Origin: Candidatus Aenigmatarchaeota archaeon
GTDB taxonomy: Archaea > Aenigmatarchaeota > Aenigmatarchaeia > Aenigmatarchaeales > Aenigmatarchaeaceae
DNA length: 5,554 bases
Assembly: GCA_017608545.1 (NCBI GenBank)
Contig: JAFCFQ010000025.1
Coordinates: 1 to 5,554, forward strand
Direction of reading: 5' to 3'
How positions within the stretch are numbered: position 1 is the stretch's first letter; the number at the start of each line of letters is the position of its first letter. Positions 1-5,346 of the stretch are shown piece after piece. The translations under genes and the position numbers were made by a program. Under the pieces are notes generated by a model, which saw only the letters and a list, made by a program, of their open reading frames with translations, had not been told where the DNA came from and did not search any database.

Positions 1-1808
1 AATCCTTCTTCTGTCAAATATTTCTTTATAAGGTCTAAACTCTTTTCTCTTAGAACTTTTTCATATACATCCTTTTTTTTGTTAACTATGCTTAAAATAT
101 AAACATTAAATTCTTTTTCTGGATAATCTTCATTTTTATCTCTCCAAACTCTTCCCATTCTTTGTATTAAACTATCTGCGGGTGCCGCTTCAGTGAATAA
201 CACATCAAAATCTATATCTAAAGATGCTTCTACAAGCTGGGTGGTTATCCAGATATTTCTTTTAAATTTGCGATAATCTTCTTTTATCTCATTTTCTTTT
301 TCTTTTCTTGTTTTCCAGATAAATCTGCTATGAAGAAGTTTTGCTTTTATATGTTCATCTGCTAAATTTTCTGATAATTTCAAATATAAATCTTGAGCAG
401 TAGAAACTGTATTTGTAATAACTAAAATATTTTTGTCTTTGGTTGCTTTTTCTAAAATATCGTCTTTTACAGAAAAAATGTCTTTTTCAAGAATTTTTAC
501 TTTATGTCTTCTGGTTTTATCTATGGTTTCTGGGTCATTCGTTTTTACTGTAAATCCCATTTTTTCAAACTCATTTTTTATGATTTCTGGTAATGTGGCA
601 GTTATTATCAGATACCTTGTCCCTAGTTTTACAGTTTCTTCTATCTGGCGAAGCATTGGAACTATTTGAGCTGGTTCAAACCCTTGTATTTCATCTATTA
701 CAACATCAGAGTAGGAAAGAGTTGCATATGTTTTTTCATATGTTGGATATTTAAAAACTGATGTAAAAAGCTGGTCTGCTGTTGAAATCGTGACTGGTTT
801 TGATAAATTCCTTGTGTTGTCAAAGTCTCTCAATACGGTGTAATCTTCTTTTTCTGCATTTTCATAAACATAAAAGAGGCTTGTTGAATGAAGCAGCCCA
901 GCTTTGCTTTCTCCAAATATTTCCTTCATAGTTTCAAACATCGCATTTGTAGAAGTTCTGTTTGGCAGGACATAAAACATTTTTCTTTTTGACCAAAGAA
1001 CTGCTAAACCAGTTTTCCCAAGTCCTGTATCTGCAACTAAAACAAGATTCTTATAGTCTTTAAACTTTTCCTGAAAAGGCTTAAGCTTTGATAGTTTATT
1101 TTGAGATCTTAAATAATTCAGGAAGAGCCTTTCTCTATTTCCTTTAACAGGCTCTTCTTCAACAATTAAATCCTCTCCTGAAGCGGCATGGTCAATTTTT
1201 ATAAGTAGTCCAGCAAGCTTTACAACAGATTTAACAAATTCTGGATTTTCTCTAAAGGTTCTATTCAAATTTTTTACTGCTCCTAGATTTTCTATAATAC
1301 GAGTTAAGCACTTTTTATAAAATTTAATGGTTTCATCGGAAATCTTTGTATAACCAAGATGTGAAAAGAAATCTTTAAAGTTTTCCTTTATTTCAGATAA
1401 AAGTAAATCAATACCAGCATAATCACCTTTTATATATTTACTTCCCCGTGCATGGTGATTTATTATTGCATAAACAATTTTTATCACGTCTAATTTTGAA
1501 AATTTTTCAGATAAAGGTCTTAAAAATAAAGGGGATAAATATTGATGTGGGATTCTGTCATCCCTTTCTCCCGAGCATTTTACAGTTCTTTGTTTTACAG
1601 GAAGTTTACATTGAAATAGTCTGTTTAACTTTCCATAATCGTGATATTCAATGGCTATTTTTAAAACTTGCTTTTCTTTTTCATTAAGAACTTTAGGATA
1701 AAATTTTTCAAAAACCTCAAATTGGTGTAGCAAGCCATCTATATGCTGTTTTATCGTCGTTCCATCTGATTTTGCTAGATGGGTTTCTAATGCTTTTTTT
1801 ATAGCCAT
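1..1808 (-). CDS. cas3: Cas3 HD nuclease-helicase, C-terminus cut off by window edge
   Basis: Target-degrading effector of type I CRISPR: a metal-dependent HD nuclease joined to a superfamily 2 helicase, recruited by Cascade to the displaced DNA strand. I translated the minus strand from ATG 1808-1806 and obtained 602 codons without a stop to the left edge. N-terminal HD domain: H56-D57 (in EYHDYGK), H88, H118-H119 and D206, with H22 a possible first ligand. Helicase motifs follow in order: Walker A ADTGLGKT (259-266), motif II DEIQ (372-375), motif III TAT (403-405), motif V region TTQLVEASLD (522-531) and motif VI QRMGRVWR (549-556). Only the post-helicase C-terminal region is missing; full-length relatives are usually over 700 residues. 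The ATG overlaps the cas5 stop by 10 nt, with only a weak upstream GGAAAG, so translation is probably coupled to cas5. Walker A has Asp where family members often have Pro, and motif II is DEIQ rather than DEVH. Identity is secure. Confidence 0.96.
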   Translation of the reverse strand, partial: MAIKKALETHLAKSDGTTIKQHIDGLLHQFEVFEKFYPKVLNEKEKQVLKIAIEYHDYGKLNRLFQCKLPVKQRTVKCSGERDDRIPHQYLSPLFLRPLSEKFSKLDVIKIVYAIINHHARGSKYIKGDYAGIDLLLSEIKENFKDFFSHLGYTKISDETIKFYKKCLTRIIENLGAVKNLNRTFRENPEFVKSVVKLAGLLIKIDHAASGEDLIVEEEPVKGNRERLFLNYLRSQNKLSKLKPFQEKFKDYKNLVLVADTGLGKTGLAVLWSKRKMFYVLPNRTSTNAMFETMKEIFGESKAGLLHSTSLFYVYENAEKEDYTVLRDFDNTRNLSKPVTISTADQLFTSVFKYPTYEKTYATLSYSDVVIDEIQGFEPAQIVPMLRQIEETVKLGTRYLIITATLPEIIKNEFEKMGFTVKTNDPETIDKTRRHKVKILEKDIFSVKDDILEKATKDKNILVITNTVSTAQDLYLKLSENLADEHIKAKLLHSRFIWKTRKEKENEIKEDYRKFKRNIWITTQLVEASLDIDFDVLFTEAAPADSLIQRMGRVWRDKNEDYPEKEFNVYILSIVNKKKDVYEKVLREKSLDLIKKYLTEEG

Positions 1809-2434
1809 TGAACCACATACTTTCCATCATAAAGCTTTGGTTTTATTCTTCTAACATTGGAGTAAATAAGGTTTACTGGTTTGTAGCCTATTATTTTTAA
1901 ATTTTCATCTACAACCGTATCTAAAGCCATACTAAATAAACTTCCGTCAGCATCTTCATTTATTTCCCATCTTTTATAAATGTAGAGGCGTTCTTCAAAA
2001 TCATCTTCTGTATCAAGTGGTTTTTCTTCTAAGTCTCTATTTATTTTTATATCTATGATTAAATCTTCCTGTCTTCCAAGTCTTAAAACACCTGAAAAGT
2101 TTTCTAAAGCCTTTAGTATATTTCCCTCCAATGGAGATGGAGATTTTATATGTATTATCCAATTACACTGATGAAGTTTCTGTATAGGTACAATGTTAGT
2201 TTTTAGGCCTTTCTTAGTTTTTAAAAAAAGTTGCTCTTTTTCAAAAGAAACACTTTTATAAATTCCCTGTATAGAAAGCTCTGTGTTTTCAAAATTAATA
2301 CTTTCTTTGTTTGTTATGTGTCTTAAAAATCCGTAAACAGTAGAGGGAGGAGGCAGAGGATAGCTTAGATATGGATTTCCTATTGTTGGTATTCTAAAAT
2401 GTGCTGTTTCCTGATATATTTCCAATCTGATCAT
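1799..2434 (-). CDS. cas5: Cas5, type I-B Cascade subunit
   Basis: Cas5 (Cst-type, Cas5t-like), 211 residues, a usual length for the family. In Cascade a single Cas5 caps the 5' handle of the crRNA and contacts the large subunit Cas8. The sequence shows the family's N-terminal RAMP start (MIRLEIYQETAHFRIP), then the hallmark proline-rich turn and helix YPLPPPSTVYGFLRHI at residues 25-40, and the conserved LGRQED (119-124), equivalent to the LGRxED of other Cas5 proteins. The start follows the cas7 TGA by 2 nt. A modest GAGAG lies 6 nt upstream inside the cas7 end, so reinitiation from cas7 is likely. Its stop lies inside the start of cas3. Codon use matches cas7 and cas8. Function is by family; no catalytic role is expected, because Cas6 is encoded separately upstream. 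Confidence 0.95.
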   Translation of the reverse strand: MIRLEIYQETAHFRIPTIGNPYLSYPLPPPSTVYGFLRHITNKESINFENTELSIQGIYKSVSFEKEQLFLKTKKGLKTNIVPIQKLHQCNWIIHIKSPSPLEGNILKALENFSGVLRLGRQEDLIIDIKINRDLEEKPLDTEDDFEERLYIYKRWEINEDADGSLFSMALDTVVDENLKIIGYKPVNLIYSNVRRIKPKLYDGKYVVQWL

Positions 2435-2436
2435 TT

Positions 2437-3414
2437 TCAGCTCTCTTTAAAAATTTCCTTTATAAGTTCGTCTATTACCTGATTATATCTCATGTAATCG
2501 GCTGTTTTTATTGTTTTTTCATCTGCTTGTACAAAATTTTCAAGCTCTTGAGATAGCTTTTCAAAGTCTATATGCCCACCTTCGGATACTTTTTTCTTGA
2601 GGAAATCTTTCATAGGAAGCAGATATTTGGGAGCTATATAATCCAGTGAAAAAGCTGAAAAGTAAGGGCTTAAGTTTCTTTCTGAGCCCTCTATCCTTTT
2701 AGCAAGCTCTCCCATTCCTTCTAAAAGCTCTTTCAGTCTTCTTTTTCTTTCTTCCTGTTTTAAAACAATTTTTGTTGCTCCTGTTCCCGGATTATACTTT
2801 ATGTTTTCAACTCTTTCAGCCCATTTTCCAACCATTTCCTCGTTTATTTTCTCATCTAATTTTAAAGCTTTATAAATCTTTTTAATTTTTCCCTCTAATC
2901 TATCATTTTCTCTTATCTTTGTATCAATTGTTGTGATTTCCTGAATGCCAACTCTGTCCAGTTCTATTCCAAAAGGCATTATATATATTCCGTAAAAATT
3001 TTCTTTGTTTATAATATTTGCCTCATCCTCTCCATAAAGCTTTGCTATCGCCATGTTTGTCATAAATTCCATATCACCAAAGTAGTTATTTATAGAAATT
3101 CCATTATCTACAAGGAATGTTCCATATCTTTCGTATTTTGGCTTTGCAACCATTGTTCCAGCAAAATCAAATTCTTCACTGTCTATAATGGTCCCAGTCC
3201 TCTGAACAACTCCTCCTTCTCTGGTAACAATAGGAACGGACCAACCTTTATTTCTCTGAAGAGCTGACCACAGAGCCCTTTTGTAAGAAACAGGAGAAAA
3301 GAAGACTTTTAGTCCTTCAGGAGTTGTTATTTTTTTCACAGTAGCTATATTTCCTATTCCATCTTCCCTGTTTACAACACCTGTTTCAATAACAAAAACA
3401 CCTGTTAATTTCAT
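2437..3414 (-). CDS. cas7: Cas7 (Cst2/DevR family), Cascade backbone subunit
   Basis: Backbone subunit of type I-B Cascade, 325 residues; several copies polymerise along the crRNA spacer. The N-terminus shows the Cst2/DevR pattern: a first beta strand (LTGVFVIETGVVNRED, residues 3-18), then TTPEGLKVFFSPVSYKRALW (30-49), whose SYKRAL corresponds to the conserved basic helix of these proteins. YFGDMEFMTNMAIAKLYGED (111-130) matches the family's mid-region. A charged, Lys/Glu-rich stretch (residues 165-245) is probably helical. The start is fixed by a perfect AAAGGAGG 8 nt upstream that overlaps the cas8 stop codon. The gap from cas8 is 14 nt, and cas5 begins 2 nt after this gene's TGA. Members of this family were first named DevR in Myxococcus, but here the context makes the role plainly crRNA-guided interference. 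Confidence 0.95.
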   Translation of the reverse strand: MKLTGVFVIETGVVNREDGIGNIATVKKITTPEGLKVFFSPVSYKRALWSALQRNKGWSVPIVTREGGVVQRTGTIIDSEEFDFAGTMVAKPKYERYGTFLVDNGISINNYFGDMEFMTNMAIAKLYGEDEANIINKENFYGIYIMPFGIELDRVGIQEITTIDTKIRENDRLEGKIKKIYKALKLDEKINEEMVGKWAERVENIKYNPGTGATKIVLKQEERKRRLKELLEGMGELAKRIEGSERNLSPYFSAFSLDYIAPKYLLPMKDFLKKKVSEGGHIDFEKLSQELENFVQADEKTIKTADYMRYNQVIDELIKEIFKES

Positions 3415-3422
3415 TTTTATAT

Positions 3423-3430
3423 CCTCCTTT
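3423..3430 (-). promoter_or_regulatory. Strong ribosome binding site of cas7
   Basis: AAAGGAGG ends 8 nt before the cas7 ATG and shares bases with the cas8/cas11b TAA stop. It settles the cas7 start. Terminating ribosomes from cas8 would sit directly on it, which favours efficient reinitiation for the multi-copy backbone protein. Confidence 0.85.
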
Positions 3431-3785
3431 ATAATGCTTTGTCTTCAGTTATTTCTTCTGATGGTTCTCTATTTTCCTTAATTTCGCCTGGTTTTTTGGT
3501 TATAACCGCTAAAGCTATAGTAGTTGCGATATCTTTATAAGTATCTGGGGTTATAAGGTTTAAAAGTTTTGTATCAATTGGTGCATTATAACTGATCATA
3601 ACCCTAGTTAAAGTTTCCATAAACTGGTTAAGATTCCCTTTAGAGGCGTTTAAAAATGAGTTTGCCAGCGATATAATTTTATTATCAAAAGTGTTCCAGT
3701 TTATATTTCCACCTTCAGATAACTGGAAGTAAACTCTTCCTCTTAAAACCTGTCCATATTCCTTAAAAGCATTAAACATATCCAT
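3429..3785 (-). CDS. cas11b: Probable Cas11b small subunit translated from inside cas8
   Basis: In-frame internal gene at the 3' end of cas8: ATG 3785-3783 (cas8 Met417) to the shared TAA, 118 residues beginning MDMFNAFKEYGQVLRG. Directly upstream lies AGAGGAGGAT, with GGAGG 8 nt before the ATG; it is as good as the cas7 ribosome binding site. Other Met codons nearby (Met408, Met419) lack a Shine-Dalgarno sequence at proper spacing. Known biology: type I-B, I-C and I-D systems lacking a separate cas11 gene make the small subunit by internal initiation within their large-subunit gene, and it lines the belly of Cascade beside Cas7. The size fits and the predicted content is largely helical, as expected. 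No other small-subunit gene is visible in the operon. The inference is that this start is used; the SD codes for Glu-Glu-Asp in cas8, so part of the match could be chance. Confidence 0.72.
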   Translation of the reverse strand: MDMFNAFKEYGQVLRGRVYFQLSEGGNINWNTFDNKIISLANSFLNASKGNLNQFMETLTRVMISYNAPIDTKLLNLITPDTYKDIATTIALAVITKKPGEIKENREPSEEITEDKAL

Positions 3786-5033
3786 ATTCAAATCCTCCTC
3801 TAACTTAAAGTGCATTTTTAAAAATTCTAATAAAACATTTATATAAAAGCCTTTTACAGGTGGATTTTTGACATTTTTGTTTCTATAACTTTCAGACATT
3901 AGAGCGAGTTTAGCAAATTTCTGGACGAGTATAGAAAGTTTCTGGTTTTGAGATAAAAATTTTAAAAGTTCTTTTGATAAACTAATTGTCTTATACCCAG
4001 TTTTATCTTTTATCTGTCCCCAGAGGCTGGTTTTATAAGTTGTATAAAGCTTATTTAACTCTTCTTCTATTTTTAAAATACTTTTCAAAACTTTATCTGT
4101 AAGTAAATAAAACTCAAGATTTGGATTTTGTGAGTCCAAATAACATTCTAAAATCTGTAAATCTTTTATAGTAGCCTCCCTTTTCAACACAAGCTTTTCA
4201 TATTCAATTATTCTTTGTGTAAGTTCTCCTATATCTGATATTTTTAAGCCTGTATTAAGACTTTCTAAATCTTCAATATTTGGTCTATATACAACGACAG
4301 CATTTAATTCATTATTTAAAAATGTAAAAGCTTGAGTTATAGCTAAATTAGAAGCTAGACAATAAGGACATATAAAAATACTTGGTTCATTAAACCAAAA
4401 TGCATTAAACTGGGCTGGAGCAAAAAAGAAAGTATCTCTTGTTATTCTTTTTCCTGGTTTTTGAAGGCAAAAAGAGCAAATTTGTTTTTCATCTATGTCT
4501 TTATAGAGCTTCTCAATTGCTTTCTCTAAAACTGTTTTACCCTTTGCAGCCATATCTGCTTGGAAATTAAGTAAGATATTATTTAAAAGATTTACGGATT
4601 TATTCCATAACATCTCCCTTATATAGTTTTCTTGAACCGGTATTTGAATTGCTTGAAATATGTTCTTAATAGCTAAATTAATTTTAGCTGCTAAGAATTC
4701 GAGAATTTTTTCTAAAGATTTTTCTCTTTTTATAATGTTTTCTAAATCAATACTTAAATTTATAGGCTTTTCCTTTGTTAATTGTCCATATTCCTTTTTA
4801 GCTTCTTTATTATTTTTCAAAAGAGTTCCAGCTACCTTTTCTAAAAAATAGTTAGAACCTTTTTTACAAATTAGTTTTAAAACCACAAGTTCTAAAATCT
4901 CTTCTGGCTGTTTATCTACTTCTATATAAAATTTCCCATCTGTTTCATAATCTTCCTCAAAAAAATCCAATACCTTTTTTAATCCATATATTCCAAGGTC
5001 ATATTGAAAGTTGCCAGTTAAGATATATCTCAT
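3429..5033 (-). CDS. cas8b: Cas8b1/Cst1 large subunit of type I-B Cascade, CXXC-CXXC family
   Basis: Large subunit of the I-B effector complex, 534 residues, expected to read the PAM and help open the target duplex. The family (CXXC_CXXC, Cst1) is recognised by a four-cysteine zinc site: C186xxC189 in QICSFCLQ and C222xxC225 in FICPYCLA, separated by an aromatic-rich segment (TFFFAPAQFNAFWFNEP, residues 201-217). The N-terminus MRYILTGNFQYDLGIYGLKK is typical of the group. The C-terminal region from about residue 400 is helical and ends in a charged tail (KKPGEIKENREPSEEITEDK). ATG 5033 is preceded by GTGGAGGT with a 10-nt spacing. The gene follows a long, odd spacer after cas6 and precedes cas7 by 14 nt. 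Residues 417-534 probably also exist as a separate protein, Cas11b (see that entry). Family assignment is confident from the cysteine spacing and the gene neighbours. Confidence 0.93.
   Translation of the reverse strand: MRYILTGNFQYDLGIYGLKKVLDFFEEDYETDGKFYIEVDKQPEEILELVVLKLICKKGSNYFLEKVAGTLLKNNKEAKKEYGQLTKEKPINLSIDLENIIKREKSLEKILEFLAAKINLAIKNIFQAIQIPVQENYIREMLWNKSVNLLNNILLNFQADMAAKGKTVLEKAIEKLYKDIDEKQICSFCLQKPGKRITRDTFFFAPAQFNAFWFNEPSIFICPYCLASNLAITQAFTFLNNELNAVVVYRPNIEDLESLNTGLKISDIGELTQRIIEYEKLVLKREATIKDLQILECYLDSQNPNLEFYLLTDKVLKSILKIEEELNKLYTTYKTSLWGQIKDKTGYKTISLSKELLKFLSQNQKLSILVQKFAKLALMSESYRNKNVKNPPVKGFYINVLLEFLKMHFKLEEDLNMDMFNAFKEYGQVLRGRVYFQLSEGGNINWNTFDNKIISLANSFLNASKGNLNQFMETLTRVMISYNAPIDTKLLNLITPDTYKDIATTIALAVITKKPGEIKENREPSEEITEDKAL
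3794..3802 (-). promoter_or_regulatory. Internal ribosome binding site in cas8 for Cas11b
   Basis: The minus strand reads AGAGGAGGAT, with the GGAGG core at 3798-3794 and an 8-nt spacer (ATTTGAAT) before ATG 3785. It lies deep inside cas8, where a Shine-Dalgarno sequence of this quality serves no purpose for cas8 itself. Core and spacing match those of cas7. Confidence 0.7.
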
Positions 5034-5042
5034 ATTACAAAA

Positions 5043-5050
5043 ACCTCCAC
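5043..5050 (-). promoter_or_regulatory. Ribosome binding site of cas8, lying in a duplicated cas6 tail
   Basis: GTGGAGGT with its GGAGG core 10 nt before ATG 5033. The same bases are part of the 18-bp direct repeat whose other copy encodes Gly-Met-Val-Glu-Val at the end of cas6. The cas8 translation signal is therefore a copy of cas6 coding sequence. Confidence 0.75.
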
Positions 5051-5060
5051 CATACCAAAT
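5043..5060 (-). repeat. 18-bp direct repeat, copy 2, just before cas8
   Basis: Exact copy of ATTTGGTATGGTGGAGGT, here supplying the cas8 Shine-Dalgarno sequence. In the cas6-like frame it reads EFGMVEVFVI followed by TGA, which overlaps the cas8 ATG as ATGA. An 18-bp exact match is unlikely by chance in so short a region, so it marks a duplication, an insertion junction or the scar of a gene exchange. Confidence 0.95.
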
Positions 5061-5063
5061 TCC

Positions 5064-5198
5064 TTATAGATATACAAAAAGCTCTTTAAATCCATTCTTT
5101 CCATTATGAAGGAGAATTAATCTCCTATTTGGTGCTTCATCTAATTCTTTTTCAAAATTTTTATAAGTTTCAGTTTTTTTAAATTTGATTTTCGTTTT
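5064..5198 (-). pseudogene. 44-codon frame without a start codon, possible toxin remnant
   Basis: Open from just after an in-frame TAA (5201-5199) to TAA 5066-5064, with no ATG, GTG or TTG at its head. The residues are protein-like: KTKIKFKKTETYKNFEKELD, then EAPNRRLILLHNGKNGFKEL and FVYL. The opening KIKFKKTETYKNFEKEL is reminiscent of the first strand and helix of RelE-family toxins, but the characteristic C-terminal half is absent. It overlaps the end of the acidic frame by 20 nt in another phase, as toxin genes often overlap antitoxin genes. The likeliest readings are a degraded, truncated toxin gene or a frameshifted continuation of the preceding frame. No functional product is expected from the sequence as it stands. 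Confidence 0.25.
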
Positions 5199-5340
5199 TT
5201 AATTTTTCATAAAATGAGATAGCTTCTTTTAAATCTATTTCTTCCTCATCTATTATTTCTTCCATAGATTTTGCTAAGCCAACATCCAGTAATAATTCTT
5301 CTGTTATCTTATATTTCTGAGAGCTCAACCAAATATACAC
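5179..5340 (-). CDS. Small acidic open frame, antitoxin-like but unrecognised
   Basis: A 53-residue frame opening at GTG 5340 and in frame with cas6 after its stop; a GAGG in the cas6 end lies 9 nt upstream. An alternative start is ATG 5265, which would leave 28 residues. The product ends MEEIIDEEEIDLKEAISFYE and then KLKNENQI; it is acidic and helical in the manner of the small antitoxin partners in RelBE- or ParDE-type pairs. I recognise no specific family. The next frame downstream looks like the body of a basic partner without a start. It could be a decayed toxin-antitoxin pair, or meaningless open sequence in AT-rich DNA. A functional gene is possible, not shown. Confidence 0.3.
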   Translation of the reverse strand: MYIWLSSQKYKITEELLLDVGLAKSMEEIIDEEEIDLKEAISFYEKLKNENQI

Positions 5341-5346
5341 ACCTTT

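Larger units (their letters stand above)
5030..5104 (-). pseudogene. Possible remnant of an older cas6 3' end
   Basis: A 24-codon frame (ATG 5104 to TGA 5032-5030) reading MERMDLKSFLYIYKEFGMVEVFVI. Its end repeats the Cas6 motif FGMVEV, and DLKSFLY ahead of it loosely matches DLKLLYQ in the intact cas6. The glycine-loop segment GIGLRRAQ between them is reduced, an apparent in-frame shortening of 18 nt. Its TGA overlaps the cas8 start in the ATGA manner typical of coupled operon genes. I infer that this could be the native AT-rich cas6 terminus left behind when a different cas6 was introduced. Beyond the exact repeat the similarity is weak and may be coincidence. It has no Shine-Dalgarno sequence at usual spacing and is unlikely to make a functional protein. 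Confidence 0.4.
5034..5346 (-). other. 313-bp spacer between cas6 and cas8 without an intact gene
   Basis: Elsewhere in this operon genes abut or overlap, so this gap stands out. It contains a 53-codon open frame (5340-5179), a 44-codon open frame lacking a start (5198-5064), a cas6-like tail (5104-5030), a 6-bp inverted repeat AGGAGA/TCTCCT (5110-5115 and 5121-5126) with a 5-nt loop, and a CRISPR-repeat-like stretch (5055-5084). A copy of the 18-bp direct repeat lies at its cas8 end; the other copy lies just outside it, within cas6. I see no convincing promoter, no hairpin followed by a T-run, and no transposase or terminal inverted repeats. The operon probably reads through. Confidence 0.85.

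Noticed and set aside
73..80. A8 run in cas3 (minus strand) as a programmed frameshift or phase-variable site
   Set aside because: A-runs are common in this AT-rich DNA and the zero frame stays open through it; nothing supports recoding.
433..669. Plus-strand open frame of 78 codons
   Set aside because: It lies wholly opposite the helicase part of cas3, whose motifs are intact on the minus strand; it has no SD and a Phe/Ser-rich composition expected of antisense to Lys/Glu-rich coding DNA.
1448..1687. Plus-strand open frame of 79 codons
   Set aside because: Antisense to the HD domain of cas3 (His and Asp ligands readable on the minus strand).
4660..4851. Plus-strand open frame of 63 codons
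   Set aside because: Antisense to the N-terminal part of cas8; the hydrophobic look arises from complementing Lys/Glu codons.
5110..5126. Inverted repeat AGGAGA-ATTAA-TCTCCT as a transcription terminator
   Set aside because: The stem is only 6 bp and neither strand has a T-run directly after it; downstream genes of the same operon need read-through.
5034..5346. Insertion sequence or MITE
   Set aside because: No transposase and no terminal inverted repeats seen; 18 bp would be long for a target-site duplication, though an unusual element is not excluded.
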